NCBI GenBank assembly: GCA_023105745.1
Contig: JALGQZ010000003.1
Span: forward strand, 80,574,696-80,638,695
DNA: 64,000 nt
From: Austropuccinia psidii
Taxonomy: Eukaryota; Basidiomycota; Pucciniomycetes; Pucciniales; Sphaerophragmiaceae
Reading direction: 5' to 3'
The position numbers and the translations under genes were made by a program. Shown piece after piece: positions 21,778-33,278 of the stretch (position 1 is the first letter of the stretch; each line of letters opens with the position of its first letter). Under the pieces are notes generated by a model that searched no databases, had not been told where the DNA came from, and worked only from the letters and a program-made list of their open reading frames with translations.

Positions 21778-24700
21778 GTGAAGATCATGTTGTGTTCAAT
21801 GGTCTTCACCGTTTTCCTTCCAGAGCACAATTGTGCATTCTGAATACTGGTGTCAAAAATTCTCTTAAATTTTTTGTTTTCTCTTCTCTTTCTGATGTTT
21901 TTTACAGTATTCTCATTGATTCTGGTGCTACACACTCATTTATTGCAAAGCAGTTTGTTCACAAGTACTCATTGACTACGTCAGAACTTCCAGAGAAGAT
22001 TCCTCTTATCATTTTGGACTCCTCTGAGTCCCCTTCCTTATTTGTGACTCACCGTACTAAATATATGGTTGAGCTCCCTTCATTCCCAAGCTTTGAATGG
22101 GACTTTTTAGTCATTGACACTCCCAAGGGAGAAGACCTCATATTGGGCTTTGACTTTCTTAATAATTTTAATCCTTCTATTGATTGGAGGCAAGGGCTGA
22201 TCACCTTTAATACTGATCAAAAGGACTATTCTGATCCTTCCAATTCCTTCCGTAATGACTCTTCTTCTGCCAAATCATGTGCAGCTCTGGTTGGTGATTC
22301 TAGAACACCATCAGTCCCATCTTCCGTCCATATTCCTTCCCTTAATTCCCATCTGTCATTACCATCATCTGGAGATGAAGTCTTCAAAGAGATTCAAGAT
22401 GTTGGGGAAGATAATTCTGTATCTTCACTTCATCTCTTCTTTGGGAATATGGACCTTCCTCCTTCATCTTATCATGACTCCCTGGAGGAGTTGTGGGATG
22501 AAGAGGAAGAGCCAGAAGAAGTAGAAACCGTGATGAAGGTTGTTCCCTCTGTTTATCACCAATACTTGGATGTATTCTCCAAGGTGAAGGCAGAGAAACT
22601 TCCTCCTCACCGTGCCTGTGATCATCATATTGAACTGGAGGGGTCTCTACCTCCAGTTGGGGTGATCTACTCTTTATCCAAACAAGAGTCAGATACACTC
22701 AGGGCCTACATTTCAGAGAATGTAGAGAAAGGTTTCATCCGGCCAAGCTCCTCCTCAACAGGAGCACCTGTCCTCTTTGTTAAAAAGAAAGATGGTGGCC
22801 TCCGTTTGTGTGTTGATTACCGCAAACTCAATGCTGTCACTAGGAAGAACAAATATCCTGTTCCTCCTATGAACCAGCTTCTTAATGTCTTTAATGGTTC
22901 TTCTATCTTCTCCAAGATTGATTTGCGTGGTGCGTATAACCTGCTCAGAATCAAGGAGGGTGATGAACATTTGACATGCTTCAGAACTAAATATGGCAGT
23001 TTTGAGTACTTGGTTATGCCATTTGGGCTCACCAATGCTCCTGCCTCTTTTCAGAATCTTGTCAATGATATATTCCAAAATCTTCTTGATGTTTTTGTTG
23101 TGGTTTATTTGGATGACATTATGGTCTTTTCCAAATCTGAGGAAGAACATGTCACTCATGTGTCCACTGTTCTTTCCAGACTCAGAGCCAATGACCTTTT
23201 TGCCATGGCTTCTAAATGCCTTTTTCATGTTTCTAGTGTAGAATATCTTGGTTATGTTGTTTCTTCTGAAGGCCTCAAGATGGACCAAGCAAAAGTCCAG
23301 CAAATTCTCAATTGGCCGCCTCCAAGAAACCTCAAGGCTCTTCAATCATTCCTTGGCTTTGCCAACTTCTACCGCCGTTTCATCAAGAATTATTCAAAGA
23401 AAATCAGTTCACTCACCAGTTTCCTCAAGAAAGATTCCTGTTTCCCCCTCAATGAGGAAGCTCTTAGCCAGTTTCATCAACTCAAAGAGGCCTTCACTAC
23501 CGCTCCAATCCTTTCCCACTTCAATCCGTCTCTACCCACCATTGTAGAGACCGATGCATCCGATTATGCTTTGGGTGCTGTACTGAGTCAGGTCTCTGAC
23601 TCAGGAAAACATCCCATTGCCTTTGACAGCCGCAAGCTTATTCCAGCAGAACTCAACTATGAAATTCATGACAAGGAACTCCTTGGTATAGTCTGGGCTC
23701 TCAAGCGCTGGAGGGCTTTTCTTCTTTCTCTGTCCTCTCCTTTTGAAGTTCTCACCGATCACAGTTCCCTTCAATACTTCATGTCCTCAAAAGTACTCAC
23801 TTGCCGTCAAGCCCGCTGGGCTGAATTCTTATCTGAATTTCATTTTTCAATCACTTACCGCCCTGGCCGCCTAGCAACTCTTCCAGATGCCTTATCACGT
23901 CGGGATGACGTCTATCCAGAGAGGGGGGAGGATTTAATCAGCAAGAATCCAATGAATCTTCAACAACTCATTAAGCAAGATGAAGTTCAACCCTCAAAGT
24001 TTTTTGCAGTCAAGGTGGATTCTTTTTCAAATTTGATTGATTCAATTCAGAAGGAAGTATGGCAAGATCCTCAGTACAGAAGTATCCTTGAAGATTTGGG
24101 TAAAGGTAAATCTGTCCAAGATTATTCTCTTGATTCCTCCTCCCAACTTCTTCTCTTCAAAGATCGGGTGGTAGTCCCAAATGACTCCACAATTCAGCTC
24201 AACATTCTTCAAAAGCTTCACGATTCTCCTCTAGCTGGACACCCTGGCCAAGAGAAGACTCTCAAACTTGTCAAGCGGGATTTCCACTGGTCCGGCATGA
24301 CTCAATTCATCAAGGATTATGTTTCATCCTGTCAACAGTGCTCAAGAAACAAGAATATTCACCATAAGAAGTTTGGATTCCTCAAACCTCTTCCAATTCC
24401 AAATGGTCCTTGGATTTGTCTCTCGATGGATTTCATCACTCAACTGCCACTGTCCAATTCGTTTGACTCAATCCTTGTCATAGTGGACAGATTCTCAAAA
24501 ATGGTGGTTTTTATTCCAAAAATGTCTTCAATCACTTCACTGGATTTGGCCCATTTATTCATCAAGAATATTTTCTCAAAGCATGGCCTCCCATCAAGCA
24601 TTGTCAGTGATAGAGGTTCACTCTTCGTTTCTTCCTTTTGGACCAATCTTTGTCAGCAGCTCAAGATTTCAAGAGACTTTTCAACTGCTTACCATCCAGA

Positions 24701-25493
24701 AACTGATGGACAGACAGAGAGGGTAAATCAGATACTAGAACAGTATCTTCGGATGTATGTCGGTTATCATCAAGATGATTGGAACACCTGGCTCCCTCTG
24801 GCTGAATTTGCTTACAATAACTCTGACCACTCTTCAACCAAGCAATCACCATTTTTCACTGTTTATGGAAGAGATCCTCAATTTGATTCAGTTCACATCA
24901 CTCAAGATACTCCTGCTGGAACGTTATCAACAAAAATTCAATCAGTACAGCAAGATGTCAAGAGAGAACTTGAAGCTGCCATAAACCGGTTTAAGAGGTA
25001 TGCAGATAAAAGTAGAGCAAGTCCACCTGTTTTTAATCCTGGTGACATGGTATGGCTTTCTTCCAAGAATATCAAATCAACTAGACCCACCAAGAAACTG
25101 TCTGAAAGATGGTTGGGTCCCTTTCCAATCTTGAAGAAAGTCAGTACTCATGCTTACCACCTCAAGCTTCCATCTCAATGGAAATCCATCCACCCAGTCT
25201 TCCATATCTCACTCTTGGAACCAGTCAAGACATCAACAATCCCAAATCGGCATCAAGAGCCTCCTCCTCCAATCATTATTGAAGAAGAAGAGGAATGGGA
25301 AGTCTCTCAAGTACTGGATTCAAAGCTCAAGAGAAGAAAATTATGGTATCTGGTGGAATGGAAAGGTTTCAGTCAAGATTCAGAAAGATCCACATGGGAA
25401 CCAGCTGAAAACCTCAAGAATTGTCCTGAACTTGTCAAAGATTTTCATTCGTTATATCCTGAAAAGCCAGGACCCAATTCTTCAATGGCTTGA
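21765..25493 (+). CDS. pol: Pol of element B': PR-RT-RNaseH-IN-chromodomain
   Basis: Polyprotein that copies and integrates the element. Counting from 21792: aspartic protease DSGATHSF (about 43-50), reverse transcriptase with YLDD at 439-442, RNase H ([10 protein letters not shown], about 587), integrase zinc region (about 815-860, ending SSCQQC), and integrase core with SMDFIT (about 880), VSDRGS (about 938) and [12 protein letters not shown] (about 970). A C-terminal chromodomain (about 1165-1225; YLVEWKGF...STWEP) is expected to steer integration to modified histones. The frame is fully open for over 1230 codons, and all visible catalytic residues are present. It lies in the -1 frame relative to gag with an open overlap upstream, and no in-frame ATG is needed if frameshifting is used; the coordinate given starts at the proposed slip site. 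Confidence 0.95.
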   Translation, partial: GKSLSEDHVVFNGLHRFPSRAQLCILNTGVKNSLKFFVFSSLSDVFYSILIDSGATHSFIAKQFVHKYSLTTSELPEKIPLIILDSSESPSLFVTHRTKYMVELPSFPSFEWDFLVIDTPKGEDLILGFDFLNNFNPSIDWRQGLITFNTDQKDYSDPSNSFRNDSSSAKSCAALVGDSRTPSVPSSVHIPSLNSHLSLPSSGDEVFKEIQDVGEDNSVSSLHLFFGNMDLPPSSYHDSLEELWDEEEEPEEVETVMKVVPSVYHQYLDVFSKVKAEKLPPHRACDHHIELEGSLPPVGVIYSLSKQESDTLRAYISENVEKGFIRPSSSSTGAPVLFVKKKDGGLRLCVDYRKLNAVTRKNKYPVPPMNQLLNVFNGSSIFSKIDLRGAYNLLRIKEGDEHLTCFRTKYGSFEYLVMPFGLTNAPASFQNLVNDIFQNLLDVFVVVYLDDIMVFSKSEEEHVTHVSTVLSRLRANDLFAMASKCLFHVSSVEYLGYVVSSEGLKMDQAKVQQILNWPPPRNLKALQSFLGFANFYRRFIKNYSKKISSLTSFLKKDSCFPLNEEALSQFHQLKEAFTTAPILSHFNPSLPTIVETDASDYALGAVLSQVSDSGKHPIAFDSRKLIPAELNYEIHDKELLGIVWALKRWRAFLLSLSSPFEVLTDHSSLQYFMSSKVLTCRQARWAEFLSEFHFSITYRPGRLATLPDALSRRDDVYPERGEDLISKNPMNLQQLIKQDEVQPSKFFAVKVDSFSNLIDSIQKEVWQDPQYRSILEDLGKGKSVQDYSLDSSSQLLLFKDRVVVPNDSTIQLNILQKLHDSPLAGHPGQEKTLKLVKRDFHWSGMTQFIKDYVSSCQQCSRNKNIHHKKFGFLKPLPIPNGPWICLSMDFITQLPLSNSFDSILVIVDRFSKMVVFIPKMSSITSLDLAHLFIKNIFSKHGLPSSIVSDRGSLFVSSFWTNLCQQLKISRDFSTAYHPETDGQTERVNQILEQYLRMYVGYHQDDWNTWLPLAEFAYNNSDHSSTKQSPFFTVYGRDPQFDSVHITQDTPAGTLSTKIQSVQQDVKRELEAAINRFKRYADKSRASPPVFNPGDMVWLSSKNIKSTRPTKKLSERWLGPFPILKKVSTHAYHLKLPSQWKSIHPVFHISLLEPVKTSTIPNRHQEPPPPIIIEEEEEWEVSQVLDSKLKRRKLWYLVEWKGFSQDSERSTWEPAENLKNCPELVKDFHSLYPEKPGPNSSMA

Positions 25494-26280
25494 ATTTTTA
25501 TGGTGCTTGGTGGGGAGAGGAATTACCAAAAGTAAGTCCCACTCCTGGTATGCACCTTTAGGGGTATTCTACTCTTCTTTGTTGTAAGCATCACCTTGGC
25601 CACTCTGTGAGCACTTTTCAATTTGGACACAGACTTCTTGGCCCGGCTTTCAACACCCGAATTCCAAATTTATGGCCATTTACACTTGGGCAAATGGACC
25701 ATTCCTTTTTTATTCTCCTTCCCAAGACTTTATTTTTTCAACACATTCATTTATCAAGATCTTTCTTATTTATGGCACTGGCGGGAGTGGCAACTACTAA
25801 AAGTAAGTTCCTCTCCTGGTGTGCACTTCCCTGAGGGGTCTACAATCTGTCAAAACATCACCTTGGCCACTCTGTGAGCACCTGGCATCAAATTCTTTTA
25901 TCCAGGTCCTTGGTCACTTTCAAAATCAATTGTCGTAATCCGTGATGAAGATTGGATTCCTCCTCAAATTTCATTTTCTTTATTTTTCTGTTTCTCTCTT
26001 TACATCTGTTTTCTTTTCTCTTTTACTCTTTATATTCTTTTGAAATTTCTTTTCTTATAACTCTTTAACGCCAAAATCTTTACGTCAAATCATGTCTTCA
26101 ACTTTGTCAAAGCCAAATGTCAAGAGAAGATCAAGTCAACCTCAATTCATATGCCAACAAGCTTATCAGTTCAATTCGTCTTTTCAAGATTCAATACCTC
26201 TGGAATCCTTACGTCAAATCCGTCTCATTAGCCTCAACAGGCCTCTACCTTATCTTGGTGCTCAGGAGCTCACCATTCAA
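25494..26280 (+). repeat. 3' untranslated region of B' with a diverged direct repeat
   Basis: Two related blocks, about 25523-25613 and 25795-25881, share CCAAAAGTAAGT / CTAAAAGTAAGT, CTCCTGG, GTGCAC and CATCACCTTGGCCACTCTGT. No gene is seen; the small ORFs are not conserved. Confidence 0.6.
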
Positions 26281-26290
26281 GGTAGGGGGG
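26281..26290 (+). promoter_or_regulatory. Polypurine tract of element B'
   Basis: GGTAGGGGGG, three bases before the 3' LTR start TGTCACAACC, in the usual position for plus-strand priming. Confidence 0.8.
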
Positions 26291-26293
26291 TAC

Positions 26294-27995
26294 TGTCACA
26301 ACCACGTATTTTGACCCTCCTCCTTGATGGCGGCGGCAATCCAACCTGGAGCCAAGTTGGGGCCAATTGGCCATGTCATATCATTTATGACCAATTGACC
26401 CCTTTTGGGTGTTCCATGGCTCTTACGCCATAACCCATCCCATTGGCCACGTATGGCCACCATCATCTTTTATGGCCTCAGGCCATATCCTGCATCATTG
26501 GCCCTCTTGGCCAATTCCCATCTCACCAACCCCCAGGCCTCCATCACTGTTTTTGGGCCTGGGGGGTCCTTTTGTCTTCTAGGGGCTTCCAGGCCCCATG
26601 GCCGCCTTCATTGGTTTCCTGGCCACCCCTTTCATTATGGGGGTTTTGGCCTAAATGGCCTTTTTGGGCCATTTAGGCCCCCCACGGCTTCTACGGTCCG
26701 CGGTCCGAAGGCGGATTAGGCCCCTTTTGGCCTAATCCAATGAGGCCAAAGGGGGCAGCCACCTAGCCCCCAAGGCCAGGTGGGTCCCAAACCACAATTG
26801 GGCCCACCTGAGCCATTTTTTGGCCACCAATCCCTTGGACCCAAATTGGACCAAAAACACCTTGGATCCATTTTTGGCCATAAATCCCGTAGGACCCATT
26901 TTTGGCCCTGGACCACCATGGACCAACTTCACCGTCATGGCCTGTGGGAACCACCAGAGGCCACCAAATCAGCTCAACAAGCATTTCCCTCAACTTAAGG
27001 GAAGATTGCTTCATTCCTCCATGAACCTCGTACTCAAGGTTGCAGGAGTGATGCATATATGGTGTTATATACCATTATGCACCATTTCTGCTCAGCAATT
27101 CAATGGTGACGTTTTCAGGACCCAAATCAACCTTCTTAACTCAAGGTACCAAGATCCAACGCCCATTTTGAAGGAGGACCTTTGGACTCATCAGTTTAGT
27201 AATCCATGGCGGCAATCAGAAGACCATTCAAGGACTCCAACCACCTGGCTCAGCAGGAGTTGGGTTGGAAATTTCATTCAGGATTATTCTAAGGGCAATT
27301 CTCAAAGGTATTACATCTTTTCAATCAGTTGTCAAGGTATCAAGTATTTCAATACTCCTTGGACAACCCAATTCATCCGTACAGGCCTTGTTCAATCAAT
27401 CTGTATGGCCTTGGCCCAATTGGGCCATTTCTTATTCCACTGTGGGAATTCCATCACACAGTTCAAATTTCAAGATGGCCAGAACCGTATTTCCCGATTT
27501 GGACAATACAGTCATTGATCCACCTTCCAGGATCAATCTTTCAGTTTTTTACATATACCGGCCACCTTTCATCACCTGGGGACTTTTTCCCCAGTTAATT
27601 AATATACTGGATTTATTTTTATTCCTTATTTTCTTTTACCTTATTAAAGTTAATACTGATAATCTTAAGTCAGTCATTCAGCACCCTTTTCTTTATTTCC
27701 TCGCCTGTCCAGTGGATATTGGTGGTCATATCCTTATACTAATTCCATTTCCTTTTCTGGCAGGTTGAAACAGTGAATTGAGGATTCACTTGGTTGGCTT
27801 CTTGGCTTCTGGCTTCTTTATTATCTTTGGCCATTGGCTTCATCTTTTTCTTATCTCATCTTTTGGCATACTTGTTTTCTCCCATATTCTTTCTTAAAGA
27901 AATTCATTCTTATTATTCTTTTATCTTTGGAGCCCTCCAAGTGAGCTCTTGATTCCTGAGTGCCAGGCCCTCTTCTTCCAAGAGCCCCTGTGACA
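26294..27995 (+). repeat. 3' LTR of element B'
   Basis: 1702 bp, starting TGTCACAACC and ending CTGTGACA. It differs from the 5' LTR mainly by two short insertions (near 26835 and 27850), explaining the 26-bp length difference. Confidence 0.93.
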
Positions 27996-28000
27996 CTCAG

Positions 28001-28095
28001 TCACAGCAGTTGCAGCACCCGACAAAGGCTCAGCTTCAAGGCGTGTGGGCAAAATTGAAGCTCAGTCGCAGCAAATGCTGCAACTGAGCTTCAAT
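28001..28095. repeat. Continuation of 65-bp units, ending in a 42-bp palindrome
   Basis: Third unit and start of a fourth of the array at 17871-18004. Positions 28054-28095 form an inverted repeat with 20-bp arms (ATTGAAGCTCAGT.GCAGCA) holding one mismatch and a 2-base centre, so the transcript could fold into a hairpin. Confidence 0.8.
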
Positions 28096-30042
28096 GTTGG
28101 CGTGAGGAAGAAGAACAATGGGGTTCTGGCTGAGTATTGCTATTGATTGAATTGTCAAACTCAGTCAAATCCCCTCTGTTTCCTTACATAGCCATCCGAT
28201 ACCCCAGGAGGGTGGTTGTGAGGCCCTCGTTGAATCTGCATTGTGGGTGCAATGCACAAGTGACCCATGCAGAAATGCACCCGGTGCATTTGGTCACAAG
28301 TGACCGCGGCGAGATTACCGGCCGTATGGCCTGGTAATAGTGTTTGAACAAAGGGGGGGGCTGTAAGACAAGTGAATACAGCGTGAGCTTGCCTCGACCC
28401 ATTGCTCAGGTTTGCTTTCGGGTCATAATTGAAATGCTCAGTGGCTGAACATTTTAATGGCACAGTGATTGAACTATTGATATAACAATATCAAATGCAC
28501 CATGCTGAGCCATTGCTCAGTCGTTTTTGTATTCCCACAATCTGAGCATTTGGCACAGCATCGGGTGACATTTCAGCCAGCTGCAGCATTTCACATGCTT
28601 TGGTGAAGTGCTCCAAACTGAGCCTTCCAATGAGCTATTGCAAAAATAGTTCATTCCATGGCTTTACTGAGCACTTTCACACGGTCCTTTTGACCATGAC
28701 ATGCTGAGCTTGCGTGTGCAAATTGGGTGAAACACAATGCTGAGCATGTGGCACATGAGATACGTATATGAAAACGATTGCATTGGCTATATGCATGCAG
28801 GCTGAAGTAGTATTACACCTTCCTAATCTGTACAGCCGAGACTGTAGTACGCAGCAGGGCTGGATATGCGGTCCCAAATCGGTCTGAAGTACAACTTCAT
28901 TAAAAAAACATTCGGTCGTACTGGAACTTGCGAGATATGTAATCACTATGTCCTCATTAAGTACCATACCTGATAAGGTCATTGTCAGTTCCAGTCTAAC
29001 CGGGATTTAATTCAATAAAAATTGTATTCCGTTATTCAAAATATTTTGTTATCATCTCTTTTTCTCACGTCTCAAAACAAAATCTTATCAATTTTAAATT
29101 GTGTTTGTTATAATTTCAAATGAACATCCTTTATTGTAGTTCGCAAAGGACATGTATTAAGCAACAATGAATTGTAAGTGGGATTAAGGAACCTATGAGT
29201 CATTGTAGCTATAATTGATGAATTAAATAGTCGTTTAATTGGAATGAGTTTTTGGAAAGATTGTATATTTGTGCTCATTATAAACAAATGAGAATTAAAG
29301 AAAATGATTAAAAAATTATAAATAAAGATGATAAAACATTTGAGATACGTGAGATGTTGCGCGAAATAATTAGTTGGGATTTATTCAGTGCGTAGTTGCT
29401 ATTTGATTGGTCAGCCTCAGTTCCGCGCGAAAAAAAAAACGCGTTGGAACTGTTAATTCTGGTAGAATTAACAACCTAAATCAGTTTAGCCGAACTGCAC
29501 GGAATAACTGACATGACAGCCTTGGTACGCAGTACACCTTTGTAAATGTATGCTGCAGGGCAGAGCAAAAGCTGTTCAGCAATGTAACATGCAATCACAT
29601 CAAGCCATCAAGTCATATATCTCAACTGCATCCCTTTGATGCACCTTGTTGGACAGCTCTGCCTAACTCCGGCACTGATGCGCGTGTAATCCAAGTTAAT
29701 GTAAGTGGGTGATATCGGGGCAAACTTTGACTGGCCGCGCGTGCTCATTGGCAGGCAGCCACACACTTTCTCATATGCACCACCTGACGGGTCATACGCA
29801 GGCAACTTTCACACGCCTGGAAGACATTTCACTGCCAGTCTTCCGACGGGCTATTTTCTTGGTCGGGTTGTCAGCTGCACTGCAGACGCTCACCCGCTTG
29901 CGCATGGAAACCTGAGGTCAATCAGTATGGATTTTCTTCAGCCTCATCCGCATTAGAATAATCCCGGCCTATGATTGTGTCGGGATCTCCCACTCCGGGT
30001 CATTTTCTGCACGTTCTCAAGCGCTTGACGCAATCAAACTCA

Positions 30043-30066
30043 TGTTCGGTGGCACGCCACCGAACA
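30043..30066. repeat. Intergenic palindrome, site 4
   Basis: TGTTCGGTGGCA-CGCCACCGAACA: 11 of 12 pairs match. The fourth pair is T-A here instead of A-T at sites 1-3, so both arms changed together. Confidence 0.88.
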
Positions 30067-30177
30067 TATCTTACCCGCCCACACACACACATCTCTACAG
30101 TGAGTTTGCCCTTTGAAACCGCCAACATTGCCCAGTAGGTCCCTGTGCGAAAATTAACCTGGGGATGATACGCTCAT

Positions 30178-30201
30178 TGTTCGCTGTCACACCAGCGAAC
30201 A
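30178..30201. repeat. Intergenic palindrome, site 5
   Basis: TGTTCGCTG...CAGCGAACA: 9-bp arms, with the seventh pair C-G instead of G-C, again a paired change. It lies 135 bp after site 4 and upstream of the SNF2 gene. Confidence 0.82.
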
Positions 30202-30567
30202 TGACTGCATGCCTCTAATATGCCCTCCACAATAACTTGCTCCAACCCACCCAATTTCGGATATGCTAATGTCAACCATGTTCCACCAAAGGTTTTGTAC
30301 CTTGCTGCAGATCCAGCAAAATATTGGTGCACTCACATTTTGGCCACCTTGCCTTGATATATGCCCCAAATTGGATATGAAAATTGTCAGCCCAAGACGC
30401 CCACCCCCATCAAGACCATGCACATAACCACAGGCCATCCCCCTTTTGGCCTGTTGCTGCCACTCATATAAGTTCCCCACCTGCGCTTATTCCTCTTCAT
30501 TCCCTTTAGCTAACCCTTCCCGATCATATAATTCTCAACTGTCCCCAAATAATTGAACATAGCCATA

Positions 30568-32973
30568 ATGTCAACCCCTTCACAACCACTTTGCATTGGG
30601 ATGATTAATATTCGTATTCAAATAAATAGTGATATAACCTTAAAGCCTGAGAATTCCCACTTAGGTTCTTGGATTATCCTATGGCACAATCAACACAACA
30701 TATTCGTATATCTCCCCAATCACCAGCATGCTATTGGCTCTCTCCCGGGAACCCTTTCCCAAACGTTGATACCATTCCTTGGGGCACCAAAAACGTTCAT
30801 GCACTGTGGTCCTGGTGGGGCATGGATTGAAAATTGCCAAACCAATCCTACTCAAATATTATTTGTTGAGGGAGTATATATGACTGATGCCAATGATCCC
30901 TCCTCATCTCAGAAACCCAATCTAGCATTGGTGTTCTTCACATGGTATCCAAACATTCTATTCATAATGGAAAGCTTTCGAACACAAGATTTCAAGCTTA
31001 AAATGCCCAAAGAATATGACTGTACTACTCATTGTCAATGTCAACTCTTTACTCCGACATTTCCTGCTTCAAACTCGACGCCTGCTTCATATCCTGCTGT
31101 TTCATCATTGATTTCCAAGCAAAAACTGATACAATTACCCAGTGGATCAGACCTCCCCATGCCATTATTCAAACCCCCCTCCTCCCTCATCAAAAGACCG
31201 GACTAGCGTTTCTCTGGGATCGAGAAATCCCCAATGGCCAATCAGCCTGTAACCTTTGGGCCACCTCACCCCCAGGATCCACTTTCAATGCCAGGCACAT
31301 CATTACAAACAAGGTCGTTAGCTCATTTGAATCCCTTTCGACCAATACCCCTCTTGGAGGCCTGCTCGCGGATGATATGGGATTAGGTAAAACCATTCAG
31401 GCCATTGCTCTAATTGGTACCTCCAAGGAGCGGATGATTGCAAACCCCCATTGCTCCACGCCCACCATGATCATCTGCCCCCCTCGCTTAATTACCAACT
31501 GGCAATCAGAAATATCCAAGCATGCTCAGGCTGGAGCGCTGCATTCCAAAATCTACCATGGTCCCACTCGTCACTCATTATCCAAAGACGACATCTTAAA
31601 ATATGATATCATCATCACTTCTTACAATACTATCACCCAAGAATTTAAGCAAACCAATACCTCTACATCATTAATTTTTCAAATCAATTGGCATTGTATA
31701 ATTTTGGATGAAGCACAGTGAGTCTCTGATCTTAAATGATTCAAATTACCTTTTATATCCAATAACCCTTGCCCCCTCTTATAGCTGTATTCGCTCTCAA
31801 TACACTGCCATTAATAGCCTCCTTTCATCCCGTCGAATATGCTTAACGGGCACACCTATTCACAACACCATTTATGACCTTTTGGGCATAATATCATTCA
31901 TCACTCAACCACAGTGCGCCAATCAAGATAACTGGTCACCATTCATCCTGAGTAGTCTTTCAAAAGGTTGCAATGATATTTTGCATTTGGCATTGCGGCA
32001 TTTAAGTTTGCGCCGCACCAAAACCACACATCTCGAATCCCTCCCCACTATTAGCCATCATTATGAGCTGCTCCCACTCAACCTGACCATGCAGCAAGAA
32101 TATTCCACATTATATGAAGAATTCCTATCATCCAAAAGCAAAGTACCAGGAGAGTTTTTCAGAAATATTAATAAGCTGCGAATATGTTGTAACCATCACA
32201 TCATGCTTAACACAATTGCAGAGGCGGAGTTGGAAGACCCCGAGGGCAGGAGCACTCAGGATAACTCGCCAACAATCACACGAGCTATTGTGGATGTGGA
32301 AACATGCATGATGAGTAGTAAAATTGCACACCTCCTACAAAGCTTAATGGAGAACAAACAAACAAGGTGTGGTCCAACCAAATTGGTTGTTTATACCCAA
32401 TGGACCCAATTTCTAGATTTGTGCATTAATTCTAATATGCATCCATTACCAATTGACTCCATCTGACATTTTTATATTGTAGAATTGGTATTGCTCTTGC
32501 CCATCACTCTATCCTTTCAGCACGAATTGATGGAACAAATACACCACGAGCGCAGGACAAGGCGCTTGAGAATTTCTTCAATAATCCTGAATGTGAAGTA
32601 CTCATTGCATCCATTGCCGCGGCTGGAACTGGCCTCAATATAACTTGTGCTAATATAGTCTATTTAATGGTGAGTTTCCCCCCAAAATTCTCCCCTGATT
32701 TTTGGACCCTGACATCCACATTTCCAGGAGCCCAATTGGAACCCAGCCATTGAGGCTCAGGCTGTTGATTGTCTACATTGTATTGGCCAACAACGACCTG
32801 TACAGGTCATCCACTATATCACTCCTCATTCAGTTGAGGTCAACATGCGGAAGGTACCTTTCAAGATCATCTTTGAGCCTAATTGTATTTCTATTCTAAA
32901 ATCCTTCCTTATGGAAATGCCATTTTCCAAACACCAATAGGTCCAAGAAAAGAAAAAATCATTAACTGCGTGA
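30568..32973 (+). CDS. SNF2-family ATPase/helicase (Rad5/Rad16-like), damaged
   Basis: SNF2 proteins use ATP to move along DNA and remodel nucleosomes or DNA-protein complexes in the nucleus. Visible motifs: LLPHQKTGLAFLW and GGLLADDMGLGKT (Walker A, about 31360-31400), ICPPRLITNW, ILDEAH, CLTGTPIHN and, in the second lobe, VYTQWTQFLDL, ARIDGT, AAAGTGLN. Exons: 30568-31717, 31785-32420, 32483-32669, 32728-32853 and 32941-32973, all GT-AG; the first junction creates the DEAH box (DEA-CA|C). This copy needs one base more in the A-run at 31121-31125 to keep frame. Motif VI reads DCLHCIGQ where the family has arginines (DRLHRIGQ), which should abolish ATP hydrolysis coupling. The first 180 residues match no domain I know. 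About 710 residues. The convergent neighbour ends 305 bp away. Confidence 0.88.
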
Positions 32974-33278
32974 GCCTTACTGATATTATATAATTTGTGT
33001 TTGACCAAGTTGATAACTCTTGTTCACCCTGGCATAGGTCCACAATTATGAACACCATGAGTTGGATCGAACTCCTTCAATATTTCCTCAATGAAAATGA
33101 GCAATAGAGTATTATTTCTAAGGGAGACGGTGATACATTTCAATTCATATTGTCTATATTCTAACATATTTAGCAAGTTGTTGCATCCTTAAGAGATAAT
33201 AATCAGATTTTATTACACCTGCACAAATAATTCACAAAATGACAATTTGTAACAGTGCTATACATTTATATTACTAAG
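32974..33278. other. Gap between two convergent genes
   Basis: Short AT-rich 3' flank shared by the SNF2 gene (+) and unknown gene 2 (-). No palindrome of the family occurs here, unlike the other gene borders. Confidence 0.4.

Larger units (their letters stand above)
18005..27995 (+). mobile_element. Young Ty3 chromovirus-type retrotransposon B'
   Basis: Complete 9991-bp element: 5' LTR 18005-19680, gag 20440-21777, pol 21765-25493, polypurine tract 26281-26290, 3' LTR 26294-27995, and target duplication CTCAG at 18000-18004 and 27996-28000. The two LTRs are nearly identical apart from two short indels and scattered substitutions, so insertion was recent. One stop in gag is the only visible coding defect. 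It belongs to the same family as element B. Confidence 0.95.
28096..30567. other. Long non-coding stretch of the giant transposon
   Basis: About 2.5 kb with no convincing coding region. From about 28100 to 28760 the words GCTCAG/CTGAGC recur, related to the preceding repeat. From 29000 to 29400 it is AT-rich. Palindromes lie at 30043 and 30178. The part near 30490-30567 is the presumed promoter of the SNF2 gene. Short ORFs here show no family resemblance. Confidence 0.5.
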
